A DNA stretch of 32,526 nucleotides from an uncultured Paracoccaceae bacterium (GCA_947500055.1 CANMQO010000011.1:1-32526), one strand, 5' to 3'. Counted from the stretch's first letter, positions 1 to 8,745 are shown. Notes: generated from the sequence alone by a model not told the origin. Numbers and translations: made by a program.

Positions 1-824
<824 letters not shown>

Positions 825-895
825 GCGCGGCATCTATCAAATTGTAAGCAATGGCAAAACGCGTTTGACCATCAAGTGTTAATATTACAGCAGAA

Positions 896-924
896 ACCCG
901 CCCACGCCAAGTGGCGGGGCGGGT
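896..924 (-). terminator. Strong hairpin after metY, candidate intrinsic terminator
   Basis: ACCCGCCC (896-903) pairs perfectly with GGGCGGGT (917-924). Inside it CGCC (905-908) pairs with GGCG (913-916) around the tetraloop AAGT, leaving A904 as a bulge. In the metY direction the stem is followed by TTTCTG, a short and imperfect U tract. It starts 29 bases past the metY stop and separates metY from the next gene on the strand. Confidence 0.65.
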
Positions 925-952
925 CGCAGGGATGTATGAGCGCCAGCTTGAC

Positions 953-2245
953 CTACGCGGTAGCCTTTGCCAGCGCCTGATCCAGATCAGCAATGAGATC
1001 GTCTGCATCCTCGATCCCGATCGACAGGCGCACGATGCCTGGACCTGCCCCTGCAGCCTCTTGCTGTTCCGCAGTCAACTGACGGTGGGTGGTGCTGGCG
1101 GAATGGATGATCAGGCTGCGCGTATCGCCGAGATTCGCGACATGGCTGAAAATCTCAAGGCTATCGACCAGTTTGACGCATGAATCGTAACCGCCCTTCA
1201 CGGCCACGGTGAACAGGGCACCGGCCCCCTTGGGACAGATTTTCGGCACCAGCTTGGAATAGGGCGAACTGTCCAGACCAGCATAGGTGACGTAGTCGGT
1301 GCGCGGATCATCCTCCAGCCATTTGGCCACTTTCATGGCGTTTTCCACATGACGCTCCATGCGCAGGCTGAGCGTTTCAATCCCCATCAACGTGTAATGC
1401 GCCGCCTGCGGGTTCATCGTCATGCCCAGATCGCGCAATCCGATGGCAATGCTATGGAACGTGAAGGCAAGCGGGCCGAAGGTTTCAGCAAATTTCAGGC
1501 CATGATAGGCTGGCTCTGGTTCGCTGAGGCTGGGGAACTTGTCATTCGCCGCCCAATCAAATTTGCCGCTATCGACAACGCAACCGCCCGTGACCGTGCC
1601 ATTGCCGGTCAGGTATTTTGTTGTCGAATGCACAACCAATGTGGCGCCATGTTCAATCGGGCGGCAGAGGTAGGGCGTGGCAGATGTGTTGTCGACAATC
1701 AGTGGAATGCCCGCATTGTCCGTTATCGCAGAAATAGCATCCAGATCGGTGATGTGACCGCCCGGATTTGCAATGGCTTCACAGAACACCGCGCGGGTAT
1801 TGTCATCAATCGCGGCCTTGACCGCGTCATGATCGTCAAAATCAACGAATGTCGCAGACCATCCAAAACGTTTGATCGTCTGGCTGAACTGCGTCACCGT
1901 CCCACCGTAAAGGCGGCTGGAGGCGACAACATTCATGCCCGGACCCATGAGTGGGAACAGCGCCATGATCTGGGCGGCGTGACCAGAGGAACAGCAGACC
2001 GCACCGGTGCCACCTTCGAGCGTGGCAATTCGTTCCTGCAGCGCGGCCACAGTGGGGTTGGTCAGGCGGGAATAGATGTATCCGACCTCTTGCAGATTGA
2101 ACAAGGCAGCGGCGTGATCGGCATCGCGGAACACGTAAGCGGTGGTTTGATAGATTGGCACCTGCCGGGCGCCCGTAGCCGGGTCAGGCCGGGCACCTGC
2201 GTGAATTTGCAATGTGTCAAAACCGTAGGTTGGATCAGCGGACAT
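953..2245 (-). CDS. metY: O-acetylhomoserine sulfhydrylase / aminocarboxypropyltransferase
   Basis: This 430-residue protein is a PLP-dependent enzyme of the Cys/Met metabolism family. It makes homocysteine from O-acetylhomoserine and sulfide in the cytoplasm, and some members accept methanethiol to give methionine directly. Visible signatures are YIYSRLTNPT (about 56-65, phosphate contact from the partner subunit), SSRLYGGT (109-116), the VDNTSATPYLCRP segment with the PLP-binding Asp (about 184-196), and the Schiff-base lysine K210 in HSTTKYLTGNG. The insertion around SLSEPEPAYHGLKF and the 430-residue length are typical of MetY and longer than cystathionine gamma-synthase or beta-lyase (about 380-400), which settles the subfamily. 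A GGGAG Shine-Dalgarno lies 6 bases before the ATG. The gene appears monocistronic, with a hairpin after it. Confidence 0.93.
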   Translation of the reverse strand: MSADPTYGFDTLQIHAGARPDPATGARQVPIYQTTAYVFRDADHAAALFNLQEVGYIYSRLTNPTVAALQERIATLEGGTGAVCCSSGHAAQIMALFPLMGPGMNVVASSRLYGGTVTQFSQTIKRFGWSATFVDFDDHDAVKAAIDDNTRAVFCEAIANPGGHITDLDAISAITDNAGIPLIVDNTSATPYLCRPIEHGATLVVHSTTKYLTGNGTVTGGCVVDSGKFDWAANDKFPSLSEPEPAYHGLKFAETFGPLAFTFHSIAIGLRDLGMTMNPQAAHYTLMGIETLSLRMERHVENAMKVAKWLEDDPRTDYVTYAGLDSSPYSKLVPKICPKGAGALFTVAVKGGYDSCVKLVDSLEIFSHVANLGDTRSLIIHSASTTHRQLTAEQQEAAGAGPGIVRLSIGIEDADDLIADLDQALAKATA

Positions 2246-2360
2246 TTTCGTCTCCCTTAAATTTGCTTGGGCATGGTGTATGCGGAAACGTTTAGGCGCT
2301 CAACGGCAAAGCCGCCTCGCGCAAACCCGACGGGCGCGTGGCGATTGGCCGGCGCCGGGT

Positions 2361-2948
2361 TTACCGGACCGCTGGTTTACTGGATTGGTCAAACATGCCC
2401 GCTAATGCGGCAACGCTTTGACGGACTGTTGTTGGGGGGACGTTCGAACGGCTGACAACCCGCATCCCGACATATTGTGTCACGAGCAACTGCGCGACGT
2501 TTTCCGCGTCATCCGAATGATCAGATGCTTCGACCGCCGTTTGAAATGCAGCGCGCATACGGGCCAGCATTTCGGTGGCATAGGCCGCAATATCGCTGTC
2601 GAATACAGCCGGCCCGGCCACGGTTGAGCATAACAGGCATCCACGGCGATCACCGGCCTCGAATGTGTCGGCGATTGACCCAAAGAGCAGCATGATGCGG
2701 TCCCAGCCGTCGATTGTGCCGTCCGACAGGAGCTTAACAGCGTCGTTGACAGCCTGTTCATCATAGACGCGCAGAACCTCAAGAAAGAGCGATTTTTTGT
2801 CTTTGAAGGCTTTGTACAAACTGCCGCGCGTCAGCGCCATCGCTGCAAGTAAGTCGGGCAGCGAGCTATCACTGTAGCCGCGTTCCCAGAACACGGCCAT
2901 CGCGCGGGCAAGCGCCTCTTCTGTATCGAACTCTCTTGGTCGTGCCAT
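2361..2948 (-). CDS. TetR/AcrR family transcriptional regulator
   Basis: A 195-residue protein with an N-terminal TetR helix-turn-helix: MARPREFDTEEAL opens helix 1 and the recognition region is SSLPDLLAAMALTRGSLYKAF (about 28-48). The C-terminal ligand domain carries the motif RRGCLLCSTV with cysteines C104 and C107. RGCLL is common in a TetR subgroup that includes regulators of reactive-electrophile and metal responses; a CxxC-type pair could sense thiol-reactive compounds, but that is inference. It is divergent from the DM13 protein gene, and two related palindromes lie between them, so autoregulation and control of the neighbour are likely. The ligand is unknown. Confidence 0.88.
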   Translation of the reverse strand: MARPREFDTEEALARAMAVFWERGYSDSSLPDLLAAMALTRGSLYKAFKDKKSLFLEVLRVYDEQAVNDAVKLLSDGTIDGWDRIMLLFGSIADTFEAGDRRGCLLCSTVAGPAVFDSDIAAYATEMLARMRAAFQTAVEASDHSDDAENVAQLLVTQYVGMRVVSRSNVPPTTVRQSVAALAGMFDQSSKPAVR

Positions 2949-2980
2949 GCCATGCGTTTTATACCGGAATTTGGGTTTAG

Positions 2981-2996
2981 GGAACCACTTGGTCCA
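2981..2996. promoter_or_regulatory. Imperfect operator-like palindrome, site 1
   Basis: GGAACCA-CT-TGGTCCA shares the left half GGAACCA with the perfect palindrome 35 bases away, and the right half is one base short of the consensus. It lies 32 bases upstream of the tetR start. It is a candidate operator for the TetR protein acting on its own promoter. Confidence 0.55.
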
Positions 2997-3015
2997 TAAT
3001 CACGTCAATGTGTTT

Positions 3016-3031
3016 GGAACCATTTGGTTCC
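3016..3031. promoter_or_regulatory. Perfect operator-like palindrome, site 2
   Basis: GGAACCA-TT-TGGTTCC is a perfect inverted repeat with 7-base arms and a 2-base spacer, a size usual for TetR operators. It lies 65 bases upstream of the DM13 gene start, in its likely promoter. Together with site 1 it makes the tetR/DM13 intergenic region a probable shared control region. Confidence 0.68.
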
Positions 3032-3096
3032 TAATGTTATTGCACTGTCATTGACCAACCCGATGGCCCCGTGCCACCCCCTTGAAAGGAAAAGAC

Positions 3097-3486
3097 ATGA
3101 AAATGAACTTCGCAACGCTCGTCGGCGCCGCCGCAATCGCAATCACCGGACTTGGCGCCATGCCGGTCGCCGCAGAGCAATCAGGCTCTTTCGTGGGTGC
3201 AAGTGATCACATCACCACCGGCGGTGTGCAAGTCATCAAGACCGCCGATGGCGGCGCGCTTGTCATCCTCGACACTGATTTCAGCCTTGATGGTGCACCC
3301 GATCCGCGGGTTGGCTTTGGTTCGGACGGCGTATATGCCGAGGCAAGCGATCTGGGCGAGCTGCAACAGATCAGCGGATTGCAGATCTACAAAGTTCCAT
3401 CGACTGTGAACGTGGACGACTTCAACGAGGTTTACATCTGGTGCTTGCAATTTGGCGTGCCTTTGGGCGTTGCGACACTCAGCTAA
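3097..3486 (+). CDS. Secreted DM13-domain protein
   Basis: The 129-residue protein starts at ATG 3097, preceded by AAAGGA six bases upstream; an upstream in-frame TTG at 3082 has no such site. Residues 1-27 form a signal peptide ending PVAA, so the protein is exported. The mature part is a DM13 domain: GSFVGASDHITTGGVQVI, then LDTDFSLDGAPDPRVGFG (about 59-75), GLQIYKVP and the C-terminal VYIWCLQFGVPLGVATL with the single conserved cysteine C116. DM13 domains are found next to redox and cytochrome-like modules in animals and bacteria and have been proposed to take part in electron transfer; the bacterial role is not established. The gene is divergent from tetR and probably under its control. 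Confidence 0.85.
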   Translation: MKMNFATLVGAAAIAITGLGAMPVAAEQSGSFVGASDHITTGGVQVIKTADGGALVILDTDFSLDGAPDPRVGFGSDGVYAEASDLGELQQISGLQIYKVPSTVNVDDFNEVYIWCLQFGVPLGVATLS

Positions 3487-3492
3487 AGTGGC

Positions 3493-3530
3493 GAGCGCGA
3501 CCAACATCTGTTTGCGTCGCGCTCATTTCT
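3493..3530 (+). terminator. Hairpin with T-rich tail after the DM13 gene
   Basis: GAGCGCGAC (3493-3501) and GTCGCGCTC (3516-3524) form a perfect 9-base stem. CAA/TTG pairing can extend it into the loop with one bulged base. The stem is followed by ATTTCTT. It starts 7 bases after the DM13 stop codon and reads as a Rho-independent terminator. Confidence 0.7.
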
Positions 3531-3559
3531 TCCAGTTGCAGGGCGTCGCACCAGGCGGA

Positions 3560-3985
3560 TCAGTAGCAGCCTGAATGACCACCAATAGCATTGCTGGGGA
3601 TGACAATCGCCACGGCGGGTCGACCCGGTGTGCCGCAGACATAGACTTCGATGTCAAACGGCTGACGCCGATTGATCAATGCTTCCAGAGCATTATCACC
3701 ACCAACCACGTCAACAAGGTTCGGCAATGCGGCCCGCATGGCGCGATCTGCAAAGATGCCATCATCGCTATCGCGGGCCTGCCGGATGCCGAACCTGTGG
3801 AAATTTGCGCGATCCTGTTGAATCACCGCCCCAATTTTCGCCAATGGCTGGCCGCGCGAATTCTGCATGTCGGCGACATCAATCCGCGCACTGTACCAGG
3901 CCAGTTCGCCGTAATCCTGTTGTGCCGCGACGGGTGACATTGCGGAGACAGCCAGGGCTGTCGCTAACAAAACACGTGTTTTCAT
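3560..3985 (-). CDS. Small secreted hypothetical protein
   Basis: A 141-residue protein read from ATG 3985; a GTG three codons upstream at 3994 is an alternative. The first 22 residues (MKTRVLLATALAVSAMSPVAA) form a clear signal peptide, so it should be periplasmic. The mature part contains about 120 residues with an YGELAWYSARIDV start and a VYVCGTPGRPAVAIVIPSN segment. It ends GGHSGCY, so two cysteines (near residue 117 and the penultimate residue) could form a disulfide. I do not recognise a domain. It converges on the DM13 gene and has no operon partner. Confidence 0.72.
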   Translation of the reverse strand: MKTRVLLATALAVSAMSPVAAQQDYGELAWYSARIDVADMQNSRGQPLAKIGAVIQQDRANFHRFGIRQARDSDDGIFADRAMRAALPNLVDVVGGDNALEALINRRQPFDIEVYVCGTPGRPAVAIVIPSNAIGGHSGCY

Positions 3986-4051
3986 AAGCTTCACTCACAT
4001 CAATAGGTTCATCAATGCGGTAAAGATTAGCGTCGCGTCAGGTGGCGTCAA

Positions 4052-5098
4052 TCAACCCGCCCGTTTCACCATCCCAAACAGGTCGCGTGGGTCGTCCGGA
4101 TCGGCGATCAGATCAAAGTCGATATAGAACGGCGTGTTCTTGATTTTTTCGTGCACGTAGCGCAGTGCCGAAAAATCCTCGATCGCGAAACCGACACCAT
4201 CGAAAAGCGTTACCTCTGCGGCTGATTGGCGTCCGGTTGCCGTGCCGTTGATCACCTGCCACAGTTCGGTCACCGGGTGATCGGGGTCCATTTGCTGGAT
4301 TTCGCCTTCGATCCGTGTCTGTGGCGGGTATTCAACAAAAACGGTGGAGCGTGCGACGATGTCGCGATGCAACTCTGTCTTGCCGGGGCAATCGCCGCCG
4401 ATGGCGTTGATATGCACGCCGCTGCCGACCATGTTGTCGGTCAGGATGGTCTGCATGTCCTTGTCGGCGGTTGCCGTAGTGATGATACCTGCGCCTTCAA
4501 TCGCGTCTTCCGGGGTGCTGCAAGAGATCAGCTTAAGCCCGGAACTTTCGAGATTACGCGCACATTTCTCGGTCGCAGCCGGGTCGATATCGTAGAGCCG
4601 GATGGTGTCGATGCCGTTCACGGCCTTTTGGGCGATACACTGGAATTCGGACTGTGCGCCATTGCCAATCATCGCCATGGTTTTGGCGTCCGGGCTGGCC
4701 AGATGTTTGGTCGCAACGGCAGACATGGCTGCGGTGCGCAGCGCGGTGAGCACGGTCATTTCCGAAAACAGAATTGGGTAGCCGGAATAGACATTGGATA
4801 AGACGCCAAATGCTGTAACGGTTTGTAGCCCTTCCTTCATGTTCTTGGGGTGGCCGTTGACATATTTGAAACCGTAAAGCGTGCCGTCGGAGGTCGGCAT
4901 TAACTCGATCACACCCACGTCGGAGTGACTGCCGATACGTGGTGTTTTGTCGAAAAGTTCCCATCGCGCGAAATCAACTTCGATTTCATGCGCCAGATCG
5001 GCCATGAATTTTTCGATGCCGATGTGATGCACAAGCCGCATCATGTTATCGACACTGACAAATGGCACCATGGCCAGTTCTGATGCTTTGAGCGTCAT
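4052..5098 (-). CDS. ocd: Ornithine cyclodeaminase
   Basis: This 348-residue cytoplasmic enzyme converts L-ornithine to L-proline and ammonia using bound NAD. It belongs to the ornithine cyclodeaminase/mu-crystallin family. The Rossmann glycine motif is MIGNGAQSEFQ (about 143-153), the substrate-side segment includes GFKYVNGHPKN (about 76-86), and the catalytic aspartate is D236 in IGGDCPGKTEL. Length is normal for bacterial OCD (about 350), and the long C-terminal part distinguishes it from shorter alanine dehydrogenase-type members. Its ATG overlaps the arginase stop codon by 4 bases (ATGA), so the two are translationally coupled. With arginase it forms the arginine-ornithine-proline route known from Agrobacterium and relatives. 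Confidence 0.93.
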   Translation of the reverse strand: MTLKASELAMVPFVSVDNMMRLVHHIGIEKFMADLAHEIEVDFARWELFDKTPRIGSHSDVGVIELMPTSDGTLYGFKYVNGHPKNMKEGLQTVTAFGVLSNVYSGYPILFSEMTVLTALRTAAMSAVATKHLASPDAKTMAMIGNGAQSEFQCIAQKAVNGIDTIRLYDIDPAATEKCARNLESSGLKLISCSTPEDAIEGAGIITTATADKDMQTILTDNMVGSGVHINAIGGDCPGKTELHRDIVARSTVFVEYPPQTRIEGEIQQMDPDHPVTELWQVINGTATGRQSAAEVTLFDGVGFAIEDFSALRYVHEKIKNTPFYIDFDLIADPDDPRDLFGMVKRAG

Positions 5099-6027
5099 GC
5101 GAAACGTCCTCTGGTCGGGCGGTCGAAAACCCGCCGCCCCAAGAGCGATGCGGTCAGATCAACCATCAATGTTGCGGTCTTGCCCCGATCATCCATGAAC
5201 GGGTTGAGTTCGACCAAATCGAGCGAACTGACAAGCCCGCTATCTGACAGAATTTCCATCACAAGATGCCCTTCGCGCACCGTTGCCCCGCCCGGGACTG
5301 TGGTGCCAACAGCAGGGGCGATGGCAGGGTCAAGAAAATCGACATCGAGCGACACGTGCAGCATGCCTTCCACGGCTGCGACCCGATCAAGGAAGGTTTG
5401 CAAAGGCGTGCTGATTCCTTCCTCGTCGATCCGGCGCATATCCACCAGCATGACGTCACCGTCATCCAGCACGGCGTGTTCTGCCGCATCAACCGACCGC
5501 AGGCCGATCATGCAGATATTGGCGGGGTCGACCTTGGCGGGCAGGGGCGGGAAGGCATCAAACCCGGACCGCCCGGTGACATAGCCCACCGGGGTGCCGT
5601 GCAGATTGCCGCTGTCAGTTGTGTCCGGCGTATGAATGTCGCTATGGGCGTCCAGCCACAGCGCAAAAAATGGCCGCCCGACCGATTGCGCATGGGCCGC
5701 CATTCCGGCAACTGTGCCTGCGGCAAGCGCATGATCGCCACCCAGAAAGATCGGCATGCCGTCCTTTGCCGCATCCTGCGCGGCGGCTGTCAGGGTCTGG
5801 GTCCAGCCCACATTTTCCGCCAGCTTGTAAAGCTTGGGGTTTTTCCCATCCGGCACGCTGACCTCGGCGGGTGAGAGATTTCCGATGTCGGTGACGGTGT
5901 GGCCCAGCCCAGTGATTGCTTCGGCAAGACCGGCGGTGCGGTAGGCGTCAGGTCCCATCAGGCAGCCGCGCGTGCGCTTGCCGCAGTCGACAGGGGCGCC
6001 GATTAAGATGCAGTGTTTTTGTGTCAT
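5095..6027 (-). CDS. rocF: Arginase
   Basis: A 310-residue manganese enzyme that hydrolyses L-arginine to ornithine and urea. All metal-binding motifs are present: GGDH (96-99), DAHSDIH (126-132) and SLDVDFLDP with D228 and D230. The SGNLHGTPVGY segment (about 139-149) matches the arginase substrate loop and separates it from agmatinase. It is the first gene of a two-gene operon with ornithine cyclodeaminase downstream, overlapping by ATGA. A divergent Lrp/AsnC regulator lies upstream, with a palindrome between them, so induction by arginine or ornithine is plausible. The symbol could equally be argI or arcA in alphaproteobacterial usage. Confidence 0.93.
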   Translation of the reverse strand: MTQKHCILIGAPVDCGKRTRGCLMGPDAYRTAGLAEAITGLGHTVTDIGNLSPAEVSVPDGKNPKLYKLAENVGWTQTLTAAAQDAAKDGMPIFLGGDHALAAGTVAGMAAHAQSVGRPFFALWLDAHSDIHTPDTTDSGNLHGTPVGYVTGRSGFDAFPPLPAKVDPANICMIGLRSVDAAEHAVLDDGDVMLVDMRRIDEEGISTPLQTFLDRVAAVEGMLHVSLDVDFLDPAIAPAVGTTVPGGATVREGHLVMEILSDSGLVSSLDLVELNPFMDDRGKTATLMVDLTASLLGRRVFDRPTRGRFA

Positions 6028-6074
6028 GCGCCGGAGTGTTGTTCAAAATATGGGGTATGATAAGCAGGCAATTT

Positions 6075-6087
6075 GTGCAAAATGCAC
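6075..6087. promoter_or_regulatory. Palindrome between arginase and the Lrp/AsnC gene
   Basis: GTGCA-AAA-TGCAC (6075-6087) is a perfect inverted repeat with a 3-base spacer. TGATAA (6058-6063) and TTATCA (6094-6099) flank it in inverted orientation but about 2 bases off-centre. It lies 47 bases upstream of arginase and 27 bases before the preferred regulator start. A site for the adjacent Lrp/AsnC protein is the simplest reading. Confidence 0.5.
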
Positions 6088-6114
6088 GCAGTTTTATCAA
6101 AATGGTCAGCTTGG

Positions 6115-6534
6115 ATGGACAATTTGGATGGTCGCCTGATTACGACACTTCGGCAGAATGGCCGGGCATCATTATCAGAATTGGCCAATACATTAGGTGT
6201 GACCCGGAGCACGGTTCGCGTCCGGCTTGATCGCTTGGTTGCCACCGGTGAAATTGCCGGATTTACCGTGCTCACCCGGTCCGATATCCAGCCCGACCCG
6301 GTACGCGGATTGATGATGCTTGAGGTGGCGGGTCGTGGCGCGGAACGCGCCATGAAACGGCTGACCTCAATCCCTGAGGTTCGCGCAGTGCATTCGACCA
6401 ACGGCACTTGGGATCTGATCGCTGAGATTGGCGCCGAAACGCTGGAGGCGTTTGATCAGGTGCTTTTTGCCATCCGCCGGCTGGACGGTGTCACCCGGTC
6501 CGAAACTAGCCTACTTTTGTCGACGCGACGCTGA
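6115..6534 (+). CDS. Lrp/AsnC family transcriptional regulator of the arginase operon
   Basis: A 139-residue regulator from ATG 6115 (MDNLDGRLITTLRQNG), the usual opening of AsnC proteins. The frame stays open upstream (TTG 6073, ATG 6082), but those starts sit inside the palindrome and would add an atypical N-terminus. The winged HTH covers about residues 16-45 (SLSELANTLGVTRSTVRVRLDRL). The rest is the RAM/AsnC ligand-binding domain with the VRAVHSTNGTWDLIAEI segment. It is divergent from arginase-OCD, the common layout for a local amino-acid-responsive activator. Its 3' end overlaps the convergent dsbB by 24 bases. Confidence 0.88.
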   Translation: MDNLDGRLITTLRQNGRASLSELANTLGVTRSTVRVRLDRLVATGEIAGFTVLTRSDIQPDPVRGLMMLEVAGRGAERAMKRLTSIPEVRAVHSTNGTWDLIAEIGAETLEAFDQVLFAIRRLDGVTRSETSLLLSTRR

Positions 6535-6978
6535 GACGGCGATGATCCAGCCAATCATCAGAGCAAAGGAGAGTATGGCGTTCCAGCTGGGCATCGATAG
6601 GGTCAGGAATTCCCACGACACCTGATCGCACATGACGACACGTGGCCCTTCCACGGCAAGCAGGTCAGATCCGCTGAGCCCGTCAAGCACGCCACCGCCG
6701 GTGCAGCTTGTGGGGCCTTCCCACCAGTCACGCTCCACCCCGGTGTGAAACACGCCAATTGCGCCGGTTATGCCGGCCGCAAGCGCGCCCAGCAACGGCA
6801 GGAACCAGCCTTGCACCCGGAGGGCAACCAGACCGATCACAATTGCAGCAGCGTGTGGCCAGCGTTGCCACAGACACATTTCGCAGGGAGGATAGCCGAG
6901 TGCCTGAAACAGGAAGGCCCCGCCAAGCAATGCCAGCGATCCGCCGGCGGAAAAGAGGATGATCTGATTGCGTGTCAT
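6511..6978 (-). CDS. dsbB: Disulfide bond formation protein B (DsbB family)
   Basis: A 155-residue inner membrane protein with four predicted membrane helices (about 5-26, 40-57, 62-80, 131-150). The active-site pair is C32-E-M-C35 after the first helix (YPPCEMCLWQRWPH). The second periplasmic pair is C92 (SCTGGG) and C117 (VMCDQ). This matches DsbB, which reoxidises DsbA and passes electrons to quinone. I use ATG 6978 (MTRNQIIL); the frame is open further upstream but would give an unlikely soluble extension inside the upstream gene. Its start overlaps the stop of the upstream YqaA-type gene by ATGA, so the two are coupled. It overlaps the convergent regulator gene at its 3' end. Confidence 0.9.
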   Translation of the reverse strand: MTRNQIILFSAGGSLALLGGAFLFQALGYPPCEMCLWQRWPHAAAIVIGLVALRVQGWFLPLLGALAAGITGAIGVFHTGVERDWWEGPTSCTGGGVLDGLSGSDLLAVEGPRVVMCDQVSWEFLTLSMPSWNAILSFALMIGWIIAVSASRRQK

Positions 6979-7553
6979 ACCAGCCCTATCAACGCGAATC
7001 CTGCGATAAGCAAGACGCAGAACAAAACAAACATCAGCCCCAGTCGTTTTTCGATGAAATCGCGGATTGGTTCCCCGAATTTCCACAGGAGCGCCGCAAC
7101 AAGGAAAAAGCGCAGCGCACGTGCAAAGATGGATGAGGCGACAAAGATCGGCAATGACAGGCCGGTGACCCCCGATGCGATTGTGACCACCTTGAAGGGC
7201 AGGAAGGTAACGCCCGCGACAACAACAGCCCAGGCCCCGTATTCGTTAAACACTGCGGCCATTTCGGCAAAACTTGCGTCCTTGCCATAAAACGCAAGGA
7301 TAGGTTGGCCGAAACTCTCCATCAACGCGTAACCGATATAGTAGCCGAACAGCCCGCCGAGAACAGAGGCCGCCGTCGCAATTCCCGCAATCAGGAAGGC
7401 CCGGGACGGTCGGGCGATAATCATCGGGATCATCAGAACATCAGGCGGGATCGGAAAGAAGGACGATTCAACAAAGGACACAATGGCCAATGCCCAAAGC
7501 GCATGCGGCGATTGCGCCAGTGATATCGTCCAATTGTAGAGGCGGCGCAGCAT
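6975..7553 (-). CDS. YqaA/DedA-type (SNARE-associated Golgi family) membrane protein
   Basis: A 192-residue protein from ATG 7553 (MLRRLYNWTISLAQSPHALW), preceded by AAAGGG. A longer frame to 7628 lacks a ribosome site. The sequence fits the YqaA branch of the DedA/VTT superfamily: ALAIVSFVESSFFPIPPDVLMIPM (about 22-45) with its FPIPPD motif, GGLFGYYIGYALMESFG, and VAGVTFLPFKVVTIASGV. Multiple membrane segments place it in the inner membrane. DedA relatives act in lipid flipping and membrane homeostasis; the precise role of YqaA proteins is not known. It is followed by dsbB with a 4-base overlap, a coupling common in Rhodobacteraceae from memory. Confidence 0.87.
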   Translation of the reverse strand: MLRRLYNWTISLAQSPHALWALAIVSFVESSFFPIPPDVLMIPMIIARPSRAFLIAGIATAASVLGGLFGYYIGYALMESFGQPILAFYGKDASFAEMAAVFNEYGAWAVVVAGVTFLPFKVVTIASGVTGLSLPIFVASSIFARALRFFLVAALLWKFGEPIRDFIEKRLGLMFVLFCVLLIAGFALIGLV

Positions 7554-7666
7554 GATCTGCCCTTTCGTTATCGTCGCGGGGGTTAGGCCACGGCTGGGCA
7601 TAGGCGTCAAGCTTGTGTGACGGATCATTCTGCCTAAGATGGCGTTAATCTTTGGGGGATTTAGTC

Positions 7667-8521
7667 ATGAAATGGCAAGGACGGCGGGGCAGCAGCAATA
7701 TCGAAGATCGCCGCAGGCGTGGCGGGACACGCCGCGCTGGTGGAATCGGCGGGATTGCAGGGGTATTGATCCTGCTGGCTGGTCTCTATTTTGGGGTCGA
7801 TGTCAGCCAGTTCGTTGATCTTGGTGGCACAGGCGGCGGCCCGGCCGTGCAATCATCCGAAGTGACGCCTGCTGACGAACGCGCGGCACAGTTCGTTTCT
7901 GTCACATTGGCCGATACCGAAGAGGTCTGGACCACGATCTTTCGCGAAGATCTGAACCGCACTTACGAGCCGCCAACGCTTGTTCTGTTCAAGGGCCAGA
8001 CACGCTCGGCTTGCGGTGGCGCCTCTGCGGCGACCGGTCCATTCTACTGCCCCCCTGAACGCAAGGCATTCCTGGACACCGCGTTCTTCACGACGCTTGA
8101 AAACCGCCTTGGGGCAGGGGGTGATTTTGCTGCCGCTTACGTGGTGGCGCATGAGATTGCGCACCATGTGCAAAACGAATTGGGCATTCTGGGTCAGGCC
8201 AACGATTTGCGGGCGCAGATGAATGAGGCTGATTCGAATGCCATATCAGTGCGCATCGAATTGCAGGCTGACTGCTTTTCCGGGATTTGGGCGCGCGCTG
8301 CACAGGAACGTTTCGGTAGCCTGGAGCGCGGCGATATCGCGGAGGCGATGAATGCCGCAGCCCAGATTGGCGATGATACCTTGCAGCGCAATGCGGGCCA
8401 GCGCGTGCAGCCACACACCTTTACCCATGGCACCAGCGAACAGCGCCAACGCTGGTTTGCGCGGGGATTGGAAAGCGGTGATCTGTCGCAATGCGATACG
8501 TTTTCAACGAACCGGCTTTGA
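7667..8521 (+). CDS. Neutral zinc metallopeptidase, YpfJ family
   Basis: A 284-residue protein from ATG 7667 (MKWQGRRGSSNIEDRRRRGG), the canonical opening of the YpfJ/KPN_02809 family. An arginine-rich cytoplasmic head of about 25 residues is followed by one membrane helix (about 27-43). The rest is an extracytoplasmic zinc peptidase domain. The zinc motif is HEIAHH (162-167), preceded by AAYVVA. A downstream Glu in IELQADCFSGIWA (about 200) is the likely third ligand or structural motif. C116 and C128 flank the SACGGASAATGPFYCPP signature. Substrates of this family are unknown. Stands alone, upstream of tRNA-Leu. Confidence 0.9.
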   Translation: MKWQGRRGSSNIEDRRRRGGTRRAGGIGGIAGVLILLAGLYFGVDVSQFVDLGGTGGGPAVQSSEVTPADERAAQFVSVTLADTEEVWTTIFREDLNRTYEPPTLVLFKGQTRSACGGASAATGPFYCPPERKAFLDTAFFTTLENRLGAGGDFAAAYVVAHEIAHHVQNELGILGQANDLRAQMNEADSNAISVRIELQADCFSGIWARAAQERFGSLERGDIAEAMNAAAQIGDDTLQRNAGQRVQPHTFTHGTSEQRQRWFARGLESGDLSQCDTFSTNRL

Positions 8522-8586
8522 CGCTTCAAAAAAGTCAAAAACGGCGATTGACGCGCGTTGCCCACCCGATTAGGCAATGCGCAGTG

Positions 8587-8672
8587 GCCGATGTGGCGGA
8601 ATGGTAGACGCAGGGGATTCAAAATCCCCCGATGGTAACATCGTGAGAGTTCGAGTCTCTCCATCGGCACCA
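8587..8672 (+). tRNA. tRNA-Leu (anticodon CAA)
   Basis: The 86-base sequence folds as a class II tRNA. The acceptor arm is GCCGATG (8587-8593) with CATCGGC (8662-8668). The anticodon arm is GGGGA/TCCCC around a loop containing CAA, a long variable arm follows (GATGGTAACATC), and the T arm contains GTTCGAGTC. The discriminator is A8669 and CCA is encoded. It reads UUG codons as leucine. Such tRNA genes are frequent integration targets, and a recombinase relic lies 74 bases downstream. Confidence 0.95.
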
Positions 8673-8745
8673 AAATTTCTTACAAGCCTTTGTTTCTTTG
8701 TCAAACATGATGGGTCGTTGTCTTAACCGCCCATTCAAACCCGCG

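Noticed and set aside
2246..2360. SAM-II or SAM/SAH riboswitch upstream of metY
   Set aside because: metY genes in alphaproteobacteria often have one, but the conserved blocks of these riboswitches were not found in the leader.
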